A DNA stretch of 5,309 nt. Source: SKPH01 sp051748565. GTDB taxonomy: Bacteria; Bacillota; Dethiobacteria; DTU022. Numbering within the stretch: position 1 is the first letter of the stretch; each line of letters starts with the position of its first letter. This document shows positions 1 to 5,262 of this stretch, in pieces. The position numbers were made by a program, and so were the translations under genes. The stretch covers positions 1-5,309 of the forward strand of contig JBNJHN010000088.1 in assembly GCA_051748565.1 (NCBI GenBank), given 5' to 3'. The notes below the pieces were generated by a model that was given only the letters and a program-made list of their open reading frames with translations, made no database searches and was not told the DNA's origin.

Positions 1-106
1 GCCCCCGATAGTGTCAACTAAAGTGCCGGGAATTGAGAAATCCGGAATACTCTCATGCTATGCAGGATAAACTGCGCCAAAAAAAGAATTCATTTATTAA
101 GCTAAA
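1..106. other. Leader / intergenic sequence with no recognised gene
   Basis: No coding region or RNA gene is supported here. The only promoter-like pair I can find is TTGAGA at 33-38 with TGCTAT at 56-61 (17-base spacer). The first hexamer is good but the second matches the -10 consensus at only three positions, so it is not called as a promoter. The promoter of the downstream hydrolase may be weak, non-sigma-A, or outside the window. An A-rich stretch at about 79-87 precedes the ribosome binding site. Confidence 0.6.
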
Positions 107-117
107 GAGGGGAGGAG
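107..117 (+). promoter_or_regulatory. Strong ribosome binding site fixing a TTG start
   Basis: The purine run GAGGGGAGGAG lies 7 bases upstream of the TTG at 125. No ATG or GTG in this frame has comparable spacing, so this site decides that the hydrolase starts at TTG. The strong Shine-Dalgarno match probably compensates for the weaker start codon (inference). Confidence 0.85.
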
Positions 118-124
118 TATAGAT

Positions 125-898
125 TTGCCTTACCTTGAACTAAACGGACACCGTTTTTTTTATGCCGGTGATAGGAATCGGGAACAGGTGCCTGTTTTAT
201 TCTGTCACGGCTCCGGCGGGAGGCATCAGCACTGGCTTTACCAGATTAAAGGATTAAAAGATGTAGTAAACCCTATTGCTGTTGACCTGCCAGGCCACGG
301 ACGCTCGGAAGGTTCTCCCGAAAATCAAATATCTGCCTACCGCGAATGGCTGCATAATTTTACTGAAGCAATTGGCCTTGGCCCTTTTATAGCTGCCGGG
401 CATTCCATGGGAGGTGCAATTGCTCTTGACTACACCATGCATTATCCTGAACAAGTTATCGGCGTTATCTTGATCGGCAGTGGAGGCAGGCTGCGTGTAC
501 TTCCAGATTTTCTTGAAACCCTGCGGCAGGGAGCTGTCCCCAATACCTTTTTTGAATCTCTATACGGTCCTGAAGCATCAACAGAACTTCTGGAAAAAGG
601 ACGGGGAGAGATCGAGTCTACTGATGCCTCTATCTATTATGCCGATTTATGCGCCTGCGATAAATTTGACGTAATGGAAGATCTCCCCAGCATAAAGCAG
701 CCGGTTTTGATTATCTGCGGGAGCGAAGATTTTCTTACACCGGTTAAATACAGCAAATATCTGAAAGAAAAAGTGCCCCGGGGGCAGGTCGAAATTATTG
801 CCGGAGCGGGACATATGGTCATGCTTGAAAAGCCGGAGGCAGTTAACCGGGCAATCAAGTGTTTTGTAGAGCAACTTTCCAATGGAAGAAAAAGCTAA
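125..898 (+). CDS. Alpha/beta hydrolase fold protein (substrate unknown)
   Basis: Soluble, probably cytoplasmic alpha/beta hydrolase of 257 residues, the usual size for a single-domain member; no signal peptide or membrane segment is visible. The N-terminal strand is followed by the oxyanion-hole motif HGSGG (28-32) and by DLPGHGRS (54-61). The nucleophile elbow is GHSMG (92-96, Ser94), then comes a variable cap region (about 120-185), the acid residue in GSEDFLTP (199-206, Asp202), and the catalytic histidine in GAGHMVMLEKP (His230). The triad Ser94-Asp202-His230 is complete, so an active esterase, lipase-like or C-C/C-X bond hydrolase is expected. The reaction cannot be read from sequence; MenH-like, arylesterase-like and haloperoxidase-like relatives share these motifs. 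The start is TTG, chosen for the strong ribosome binding site 7 bases upstream. A DUF3786 gene follows after 47 bases on the same strand, probably co-transcribed. Confidence 0.92.
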   Translation: MPYLELNGHRFFYAGDRNREQVPVLFCHGSGGRHQHWLYQIKGLKDVVNPIAVDLPGHGRSEGSPENQISAYREWLHNFTEAIGLGPFIAAGHSMGGAIALDYTMHYPEQVIGVILIGSGGRLRVLPDFLETLRQGAVPNTFFESLYGPEASTELLEKGRGEIESTDASIYYADLCACDKFDVMEDLPSIKQPVLIICGSEDFLTPVKYSKYLKEKVPRGQVEIIAGAGHMVMLEKPEAVNRAIKCFVEQLSNGRKS

Positions 899-945
899 TG
901 CTGTAATTTGTAATAAATCCGGTTATGCCTCTGGGAGGTCTATAA

Positions 946-1566
946 ATGGAGAAGAAGCGCAGTTACTTTAACCTGGAAGAAACCCTGAAACAGGCTGCAG
1001 AAAATTTTTCTGCCCTGGATCCCCATGAAATAGCTGAAAAGGCAGGGGTCAGATTCAATAATATTGATCAATCCCTGACGGTAACCTTTGTTAACCAGGA
1101 CTACCTGGTTTATCACCCGGACGGTAAGGTCACAACTGAGAAGGGAGAAACAGCCTCTATATACCTGACAATTATAATTCTCCACTACCTGGTAACCGCA
1201 AAAGGCAGCCCATTGGTGGGTCAATGGATCGCCTACCGGCACCTGCCCGGAGGAGATATCTATATCGATCCTTTTCAAAAACGGGCGGTACTACCCTTTT
1301 TAAAAACTTTCGGCGATCGCCCCGCTGTATTCCAAAAAGCAGCCGAAGCCCTGGGCGGCTACCGTATTGATCTGAGCGGTATCAGCATGGTAATTCCGGT
1401 ATTGCCGCGGGTGCCTATCTGTTTTACAATCTGGCCGGGAGATGAAGAAATGCCGGCATCCGCAAACATCTTATTCGACCAGGCAGCCGCTTCCTACCTT
1501 CCGACAGAAGATTACGCCCACCTGCCGGCAATTGTCAATGGAGCCTTGAAGGAAAATATCAAGTAA
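946..1566 (+). CDS. DUF3786 domain-containing protein
   Basis: A 206-residue protein of unknown function that I recognise as DUF3786 from its C-terminal pattern. The motif LPRVPICFTIWPGDEEMP (153-170), with the tryptophan and acidic pair, is followed by ANILFDQAAASYLPTEDY (173-190). The middle part carries HYLVTAKGSPLVGQWIAYRHLPGG (80-103), also typical of the family. No cysteine cluster, signal peptide or membrane segment is visible, so it is probably cytoplasmic. My recollection is that family members occur mainly in anaerobes, sometimes near corrinoid or one-carbon genes; nothing in this window tests that. GGGAGG at 933-938 sits 7 bases before the ATG, which supports the start. Its stop codon lies inside the 3' end of the convergent recR, an 8-bp tail-to-tail overlap. 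Identification as a real gene is firm; the family name is moderately firm; function is unknown. Confidence 0.85.
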   Translation: MEKKRSYFNLEETLKQAAENFSALDPHEIAEKAGVRFNNIDQSLTVTFVNQDYLVYHPDGKVTTEKGETASIYLTIIILHYLVTAKGSPLVGQWIAYRHLPGGDIYIDPFQKRAVLPFLKTFGDRPAVFQKAAEALGGYRIDLSGISMVIPVLPRVPICFTIWPGDEEMPASANILFDQAAASYLPTEDYAHLPAIVNGALKENIK

Positions 1567-2158
1567 TCTCACGGCGCCCGTCTAAGGCCCGACTCAGGGT
1601 CAGATCATCAGCATATTCAATATCACCGCCAACCGGCAGCCCAAAAGCTATCCTTGTAACCCTGATTGCAAGAGGCGCCAAAAGCCTGGCCAGGTACCCT
1701 GCAGTGGCATCTCCCTCGACATTGGGGTTGGTAGCAATAATGACCTCAGCGAATCTTTTTTCTTCGATCCGCTTAACCAGCCGGTCCAGCTTTAATTCTT
1801 CCGGACCGATCCCATCCAGGGGTGAAAATGCTCCATGCAGGACATGATAAAGACCTTGGTACTGACCCGTTCTTTCGAGCACCAGAACATCACGCGGTTC
1901 CTGCACGATGCATAACAGGCTTTGATCCCGCTTTGAGTCACTGCAGTATGAACATTGATCCAATTCGGCCAGGCTTCCGCAATCAGTACAGAATGTAAGA
2001 TTATCTTTTGCCTCTACCATGGCCCTGGCAATAGCAACAACTTCTTCACGTGAGCACCCCAGCAGATAGAAGGCCAGTCTCTGAGCAGATTTCTGTCCAA
2101 TCCCCGGAAAGCGGCAAAGGACCTCAACCAGTTTTTTCAGCGATAGAGGATAAACCAT
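1559..2158 (-). CDS. recR: Recombination mediator protein RecR
   Basis: RecR acts with RecO (and RecF) to load RecA on single-stranded DNA at gaps, displacing SSB; it forms a ring-shaped tetramer that clamps DNA. The 199-residue length matches the family. It has an N-terminal helix-hairpin-helix region (FPGIGQKSAQRLAFYLL, 17-33), a four-cysteine zinc finger (Cys57, Cys60, Cys69, Cys72), and a Toprim domain from about residue 80. The Toprim signatures include VQEPRDVLVLERTGQYQGLYHVLHG (85-109), SPLDGIGPEEL (112-122) and ATNPNVEGDATA in the second half. The C-terminal GLPVGGDIEYADDLTLSRAL is also diagnostic. It follows ybaB by 28 bases. A stop codon two codons upstream makes the ATG at 2158 the first possible start, although the best ribosome binding site is unusually far away. 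The gene is last in the minus-strand unit and overlaps the convergent DUF3786 gene by 8 bp. Confidence 0.98.
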   Translation of the reverse strand: MVYPLSLKKLVEVLCRFPGIGQKSAQRLAFYLLGCSREEVVAIARAMVEAKDNLTFCTDCGSLAELDQCSYCSDSKRDQSLLCIVQEPRDVLVLERTGQYQGLYHVLHGAFSPLDGIGPEELKLDRLVKRIEEKRFAEVIIATNPNVEGDATAGYLARLLAPLAIRVTRIAFGLPVGGDIEYADDLTLSRALDGRREIT

Positions 2159-2173
2159 GGGCTATTTCTGCCG

Positions 2174-2179
2174 CCTCCT
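2174..2179 (-). promoter_or_regulatory. recR ribosome binding site with long spacing
   Basis: A perfect AGGAGG (minus strand) lies in the ybaB-recR gap, but 15 bases separate it from the recR ATG at 2158, against the usual 5 to 9. No alternative in-frame start lies closer, because TAG occurs two codons before the ATG. Confidence 0.6.
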
Positions 2180-2186
2180 ATAAGAT

Positions 2187-2507
2187 CTAAAACATTCCCG
2201 GTGGTAGATTCATGCCGCCGGTAAGTTTTTGCATTTCTGAAGATACCATATCATCTACCTGGCTAAAAGCTTCATTTACTGCGGCTATAATCATATCCTC
2301 CAGCATCTCACGATTATCCTCGGTTATTGCCTCGGGGTCAATTTGCAGAGAAACCAGCTCTTTCCGGCCATTGGCCACAACCCTCACGGCTCCGCCACCG
2401 CTTGAACTTTCAACAGTTCTTTCCTCGAGTTCCCTCTGCAGGCGGCTCATTTCAGCCTGGGCCTTCTGCAGCTGCTTCATCATTTTAGCCATTCCTCCGT
2501 TAGGCAT
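2187..2507 (-). CDS. ybaB: YbaB/EbfC family nucleoid-associated protein
   Basis: A 106-residue member of the YbaB/EbfC family (YaaK in Bacillus subtilis): a small dimeric DNA-binding protein of the nucleoid, almost always encoded between dnaX and recR. The N-terminal GGMAKMMKQLQKAQAEMSRLQREL is the typical amphipathic helix, likely coiled coil in the dimer. The central part GGGAVRVVANGRKELVSLQIDPEAI forms the family's beta-sheet, and the C-terminal half EDNREMLEDMIIAAVNEAF plus a GGMNLPPGMF tail is characteristic. I chose the ATG at 2507 because AAGGAG at 2515-2520 stands 7 bases upstream and the protein then begins MPNGGMAKMM, as relatives do. The longer frame opening at 2534 would start inside dnaX and turn the ribosome binding site into coding sequence. 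The ribosome binding site begins immediately after the dnaX stop, consistent with translational coupling. Its exact cellular role remains poorly defined. Confidence 0.96.
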   Translation of the reverse strand: MPNGGMAKMMKQLQKAQAEMSRLQRELEERTVESSSGGGAVRVVANGRKELVSLQIDPEAITEDNREMLEDMIIAAVNEAFSQVDDMVSSEMQKLTGGMNLPPGMF

Positions 2508-2514
2508 AAGAAGT

Positions 2515-2520
2515 CTCCTT
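2515..2520 (-). promoter_or_regulatory. ybaB ribosome binding site abutting the dnaX stop
   Basis: AAGGAG on the minus strand begins directly after the dnaX TGA (2521-2523) and is 7 bases from the ATG at 2507. It decides the ybaB start against the upstream ATG at 2534. The position suggests that ribosomes finishing dnaX can restart on ybaB (inference). Confidence 0.85.
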
Positions 2521-4227
2521 TCAATCTGAATCAATTAATTTGCCTCCGAAAATATCCATCGCTTCCTCAACATTCAACTTCTTCTTTTTTTCAGTTTTCG
2601 GTTCCTGTTTTTTAGGCTCCGGCTCAGGGGCAACCGGTCTTTGAGGTGGTTCCTCCTTGCTCTTGCCGTCCACAATTTCTGCTTTTATCGTTATCGGGGC
2701 CTGGAAAAAAGCGGAGAGAATCTCCTCGGCTATCTTGCGATGATTTTCCTCCATGATTCTTATCTGGTGGATTGTATATTCCTGAGTATAAGCCAGGCGA
2801 ACCCTGTGCCCCCTGCATTCGGTGAGAACGGCCGGTTCCAGCCAGGCTGCTGTGCTTTTTTGTTTTCTCTTGATTTCCTGAAGCAGCCCGGGCCAGGCTT
2901 CCTGGAGCATAGCAAGTTGATCTTGGGCCAAATTTTCTTCAGGTTTTTGTTCGCCTGCTCCTTCCGCCGTTAAGTTTTTGTCTTCATTACCGGCAGTTTC
3001 CCACCCAGCAGGCTTTTCAGCAGTAGTTTTTTCCTGCAACACCGGTTTTCCGTGGCTTTCATAGCCCTGCTCTGCTTCCACAGTATCTTTCCCGGGTGAT
3101 ATTAATTGCTGCGCATGAAGCATTGAAGTCCGCTTCAGGCGCCCATGCAAAAGTCTGAGCAGTCGGATAAAAGCAACTTCCAGGATATACTGGGGAAAGT
3201 GTGCATGCCGCAGTTCCCCACTGACTTCGTGCAATAGTTCTACTGAATCAAGCAGTAAATACTTTTCTATCTTACCTCTGTAGCGGGTTATTAGAGCTTC
3301 GAAACCGTACAAGTCACTTGGGATATTCTTTGTATCGCCGCCTTCCAAAATAAGGCGGGTAAAAACAAATGTTAAATCACGCATAAATAAGTTTAAATCG
3401 CGACCGCTGAAAACCACCTGCTCCAGAACTGCCAGCCCCGAATCCAGATCATTATCCAGGGCAGCTTTGACCAGGGCTTCAATAGTATCTGTACGGGTTG
3501 CCCCGGTTACGATACGCACCTGATCAGCATCAATTTTTTCCTCACCATATGCAGAACACTGCTCAAGGATGCCCAGGGCATCACGCAGGGAACCATCGGC
3601 AAGACGGGCAATCAGGGTGATCGCTTCATTATCAGCCTGCCATTTTTCCTGTTCCAAAATTTGCTCCAACCGCTGTCTGATTTGATCTACTGTTAAAAGG
3701 TGGAAATCAAAACGCTGGCAGCGTGATACTATAGTCGAAGGAAGACGGGAAGGATCGGTGGTAGCCAAAATAAAGACCACGTTCTGCGGCGGCTCTTCCA
3801 GCGTTTTCAAAAAAGCGTTACAAGCTTCCGGGGTCAGCATGTGCGCTTCATCAATGATATAAACTTTATACCGGCTTTCACCGCTGGCAAAACGACTTCT
3901 TTCCCTTAACTCACGAATTTCATCTATACCACGGTTCGAAGCAGCATCCATTTCAATTACATCAATTGAAACTCCCGATGCAATATTCTTACAGGGGATG
4001 CACTGGCCGCACGGTTCAGAAACAGGGTAGCGTTCACAGTTCATAGCCCGGGCCAGGATTTTAGCCGCTGTGGTTTTTCCTGTACCGCGCGGACCGCAAA
4101 ATAGGTAGGCATGGGCAAGCCGGCCAGAGCTAAGAGCATTGCTTAAAGTTCGGGTTATATGTTCCTGCCCCATCATATCTCCAAATGTTAGCGGGCGCCG
4201 CTTCCTGTAAAGGCTTAGATACACCAA
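2521..4227 (-). CDS. dnaX: DNA polymerase III subunit gamma/tau (clamp loader ATPase)
   Basis: DnaX is the AAA+ motor of the clamp loader, which opens the beta clamp and loads it on primed DNA at the replication fork; tau also links the loader to the polymerase. The 568 residues are a normal clostridial length. Visible in order: SLYRKRRPLTFGDMMGQEH (5-23), Walker A GPRGTGKT (45-52), zinc-binding Cys64, Cys73, Cys76 and Cys79, Walker B with DEAH (126-129), sensor 1 ATTDP (155-159), the SRC arginine finger Arg169, and sensor 2 in DGSLRDALGILEQ (211-223, Arg215). Domain III follows to about residue 365, then a low-complexity linker (about 370-435), a tau-type region (about 436-515), a charged Pro/Glu/Lys stretch, and the tail LNVEEAMDIFGGKLI. 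The start is TTG with AAAGGAG 9 bases upstream; the next codon, GTG at 4224, is possible but spaced 12 bases. An A AAA AAG slippery heptamer lies near the 3' end. Confidence 0.98.
   Translation of the reverse strand: MVYLSLYRKRRPLTFGDMMGQEHITRTLSNALSSGRLAHAYLFCGPRGTGKTTAAKILARAMNCERYPVSEPCGQCIPCKNIASGVSIDVIEMDAASNRGIDEIRELRERSRFASGESRYKVYIIDEAHMLTPEACNAFLKTLEEPPQNVVFILATTDPSRLPSTIVSRCQRFDFHLLTVDQIRQRLEQILEQEKWQADNEAITLIARLADGSLRDALGILEQCSAYGEEKIDADQVRIVTGATRTDTIEALVKAALDNDLDSGLAVLEQVVFSGRDLNLFMRDLTFVFTRLILEGGDTKNIPSDLYGFEALITRYRGKIEKYLLLDSVELLHEVSGELRHAHFPQYILEVAFIRLLRLLHGRLKRTSMLHAQQLISPGKDTVEAEQGYESHGKPVLQEKTTAEKPAGWETAGNEDKNLTAEGAGEQKPEENLAQDQLAMLQEAWPGLLQEIKRKQKSTAAWLEPAVLTECRGHRVRLAYTQEYTIHQIRIMEENHRKIAEEILSAFFQAPITIKAEIVDGKSKEEPPQRPVAPEPEPKKQEPKTEKKKKLNVEEAMDIFGGKLIDSD
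2567..2590 (-). other. dnaX: Candidate programmed -1 frameshift site in dnaX
   Basis: On the minus strand a run of seven A then G gives A AAA AAG (2590-2584) in exactly the X XXY YYZ phase relative to the dnaX frame (codons GAA AAA AAG). This is the same heptamer that drives gamma synthesis in Escherichia coli dnaX. After a -1 slip the new frame reads five codons (EEVEC) and meets TGA at 2569-2567. The shifted product would be 553 residues, replacing the last 20 residues, including the conserved tail, with five. An AGGA about 12 bases upstream could act as the Shine-Dalgarno-like stimulator. I see no convincing downstream stem-loop. The site may instead be an incidental product of AAA/AAG lysine codons, or may act by transcriptional slippage on the A run. 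Confidence 0.4.
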
Positions 4228-4236
4228 ATGTTCAAT

Positions 4237-4243
4237 CTCCTTT
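4237..4243 (-). promoter_or_regulatory. dnaX ribosome binding site deciding a TTG start
   Basis: AAAGGAG on the minus strand lies 9 bases before the TTG at 4227 and 12 bases before the GTG at 4224, with the ACT-gene stop just upstream. It favours TTG, giving a protein that begins MVYLSLYRK, which matches the M-x-Y start common among DnaX proteins. Confidence 0.75.
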
Positions 4244-4248
4244 GAGGT

Positions 4249-4635
4249 TCATTGTCTCACAATCGCTACAGTGCTTAGAGCGCTGATCGCTTTGTCCAGG
4301 TTCTCCTCTTTAACCATTATGTAATCGGTATCATAAGTAGAAATAGTAAAAACAGATATTTCTGCAGCAGCAAGAGGCACTAAAAGTGATGCCAGGATTC
4401 CGGTCAGGCTGAATTCCAGCGGCCCTTCAACTTTAAAGGCCCGGAAGCCTTTTTCACTCGGGCAGTCAGCAGGGATCAAATCTTCCCGGCAAATTATTGA
4501 GATTTCATCAGCAGTTACAGTAATTGAATAAAAATAATCACATTCAAAGAGCCAGTCCGGAATTGGGAACCCTCTTGTTAGCTGGCATACTCCGAGTTTT
4601 TCGGGTAAAGTTGTTAGAACAAGGTATCTCAACAA
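4249..4635 (-). CDS. ACT domain-containing protein (COG3603-like)
   Basis: A small ACT-domain protein, about 128 residues from TTG 4635 (127 from TTG 4632). An N-terminal ACT-like half contains LPEKLGVCQLTRGFPIPDWL (10-29) and YSITVTADEISIICRE (36-51). A linker with CPSEKGFRAFKVEGPLEFSLTG (58-79) leads into the second ACT half, ILASLLVPLAAAEISVFTISTYDTDYIMVKEENLDKAISAL (80-120). STYDTDYIMVKEENL is the most diagnostic stretch of this stand-alone family. ACT domains usually bind amino acids or similar ligands and regulate a partner; ligand and partner are unknown here. The start is uncertain. The open frame extends to an ATG at 4707, but that part is SRP RNA. No ATG or GTG lies near the expected N-terminus, so adjacent TTG codons at 4635 and 4632 are the best candidates, without a good ribosome binding site. 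dnaX follows after 21 bases. In Bacillus subtilis the equivalent slot holds tadA. Confidence 0.85.
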   Translation of the reverse strand: MLRYLVLTTLPEKLGVCQLTRGFPIPDWLFECDYFYSITVTADEISIICREDLIPADCPSEKGFRAFKVEGPLEFSLTGILASLLVPLAAAEISVFTISTYDTDYIMVKEENLDKAISALSTVAIVRQ

Positions 4636-4641
4636 ATTAAA

Positions 4642-4910
4642 GGCCGCGCACCTACCTTTGACCGGCACCTCCAGGCGCTTACCAGGCAGTTGGCTCCGTC
4701 CCGGCACTCCCGTGGCACCCGCAAAAACTCACTTACCGCTGCTTCCTTCCGGACCTGACGGGGTTCATGAGCTTGCGCCGCACGGGACCGGGCCTTCAAC
4801 ACCACTTGCCAGGCGCAGACCCTAAAAATGCGCGGCCGGGGGCAGGAATTGTACCCCGCTATAGCGGATTGCGGGTTCAGGGCACCGCTACCTCCCCGTC
4901 TAGCACGGCC
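4642..4910 (-). ncRNA. ffs: Signal recognition particle RNA, large bacterial type
   Basis: About 269 nt, the RNA scaffold of the bacterial SRP, which binds Ffh and targets nascent membrane and secreted proteins to FtsY. The invariant Ffh-binding apical domain is plain: GTCAGGTCCGGAAGGAAGCA (around 4760-4741), with the GGAA tetraloop at 4750-4747. The 5' part, GGCCGTGCTAGACGGGGAGG then GTGCCCTGAACCCGC, is typical of the Alu domain of the long Gram-positive SRP RNA. The ends were set by an 8-bp terminal helix: GGCCGTGC at the 5' end pairs with GCGCGGCC at the 3' end (one G-U pair). The 5' end is 12 nt from the CCA of tRNA-Ser(GGA), and the ACT gene starts about 6 nt beyond the 3' end. No independent promoter or terminator is visible at either end, so the RNA is probably cut from a longer transcript. 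The Bacillus subtilis name is scr. Confidence 0.96.
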
Positions 4911-4922
4911 AAACCATAAAAA

Positions 4923-5018
4923 TGGCGGAGAGAGAGGGATTCGAACCCTCGAGACAGGGTTTTGCCCCATCTACTCGCTTTCCAGGCGAGCGCCTTCGAC
5001 CAACTCAGCCATCTCTCC
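4923..5018 (-). tRNA. tRNA-Ser (anticodon GGA)
   Basis: A complete 96-nt class II serine tRNA. Acceptor strand GGAGAGA pairs with TCTCTCC, followed by discriminator G and an encoded CCA (4925-4923). The anticodon arm CTCGC-CTGGAAA-GCGAG gives anticodon GGA, reading UCC and UCU. The long variable arm and the T-loop GTTCGAATCC are present. The 12 nt that follow start with a short T run and then enter the SRP RNA, so tRNA 3' processing and SRP RNA 5' processing probably act on one precursor. A near-consensus promoter ends 30 nt upstream. Confidence 0.98.
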
Positions 5019-5047
5019 ACAGTAAATTCTATATGCTTGCCGGGCTT

Positions 5048-5076
5048 ATTATACAATGAAAACAGCTCCGTTTCAA
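5048..5076 (-). promoter_or_regulatory. Strong sigma-A promoter for the tRNA-SRP RNA-dnaX unit
   Basis: On the minus strand, -35 TTGAAA (5076-5071) and a perfect -10 TATAAT (5053-5048) are separated by the optimal 17 bases. Transcription should start near 5041, leaving a leader of about 22 nt before tRNA-Ser(GGA). This is the only strong promoter seen upstream of the SRP RNA, the ACT gene, dnaX, ybaB and recR, so it may drive all of them. The bases just after the -10 are GC-rich (GCCCGG), resembling the discriminator of stringently controlled stable-RNA promoters, but that regulation is inference. Confidence 0.85.
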
Positions 5077-5115
5077 CCGCTGCTGCGATTTCAGCGATAC
5101 AGATTATATTGTTTG

Positions 5116-5147
5116 AAAGGGTTCCGTGGTTTAACCCGGAACCCCTT
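5116..5147 (-). terminator. Hairpin after tRNA-Ser(CGA), possible weak terminator
   Basis: On the minus strand AAGGGGTTCCG (5147-5137) pairs with CGGAACCCTTT (5126-5116): 11 bp with one G-U pair, enclosing a loop that can itself pair GGT with ACC. The G-U pair would be an A-C mismatch on the plus strand, so the structure belongs to the minus-strand transcript. It starts 12 bases past the tRNA CCA. The expected U tract is poor (UUU then CAAACAAU), so termination may be partial or the hairpin may serve 3' processing. Confidence 0.5.
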
Positions 5148-5159
5148 CTCACTAAAGCC

Positions 5160-5249
5160 TGGCGGAGAGAGTGGGATTCGAACCCACGGTGCCTTTCGAC
5201 ACACACGATTTCGAGTCGTGCGCCTTCAACCGGACTCGGCCATCTCTCC
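5160..5249 (-). tRNA. tRNA-Ser (anticodon CGA)
   Basis: A complete 90-nt class II serine tRNA. The acceptor stem GGAGAGA/TCTCTCC is identical to the neighbouring serine tRNA, with discriminator G and encoded CCA (5162-5160). The anticodon arm CACGA-CTCGAAA-TCGTG gives anticodon CGA, reading UCG. The variable arm is shorter than in the GGA isoacceptor (90 against 96 nt overall). The T-loop GTTCGAATCC is intact. It has its own candidate promoter upstream and a hairpin downstream, so it may be a separate unit. Confidence 0.97.
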
Positions 5250-5262
5250 ATATTTACACCTA

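Noticed and set aside
2212..2529. Plus-strand open frame antisense to ybaB
   Set aside because: It mirrors codon structure of a well-supported gene, is rich in Ser/Leu/Ile with no recognisable domain, and has no ribosome binding site of note.
2508..2534. Longer ybaB form starting at 2534 (MIQIERRLL...)
   Set aside because: It overlaps the end of dnaX and would translate the AAGGAG ribosome binding site of the ATG at 2507; family members begin like the shorter form.
2605..2616. Another A-rich run in dnaX (AAA AAA C) as a frameshift site
   Set aside because: The run is not in the X XXY YYZ phase relative to the dnaX frame, so tandem -1 slippage is not expected there.
4636..4707. N-terminal extension of the ACT gene to an ATG at 4707
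   Set aside because: This part lies inside the SRP RNA 3' strand, lacks ACT-family similarity and has no ribosome binding site, so the open frame there is incidental.
5103..5108. Second TATAAT on the minus strand between the two tRNA genes
   Set aside because: The hexamer 17 bases upstream reads AACCAC, not a -35, and the site overlaps the tail of the hairpin; the TTGAAA/TATAAT pair at 5048-5076 is far better.
4923..5249. Two similar serine tRNA genes as a duplicated repeat or integration site
   Set aside because: They have different anticodons and variable arms and are ordinary isoacceptors; no integrase or duplicated tRNA fragment marking an attachment site is present.
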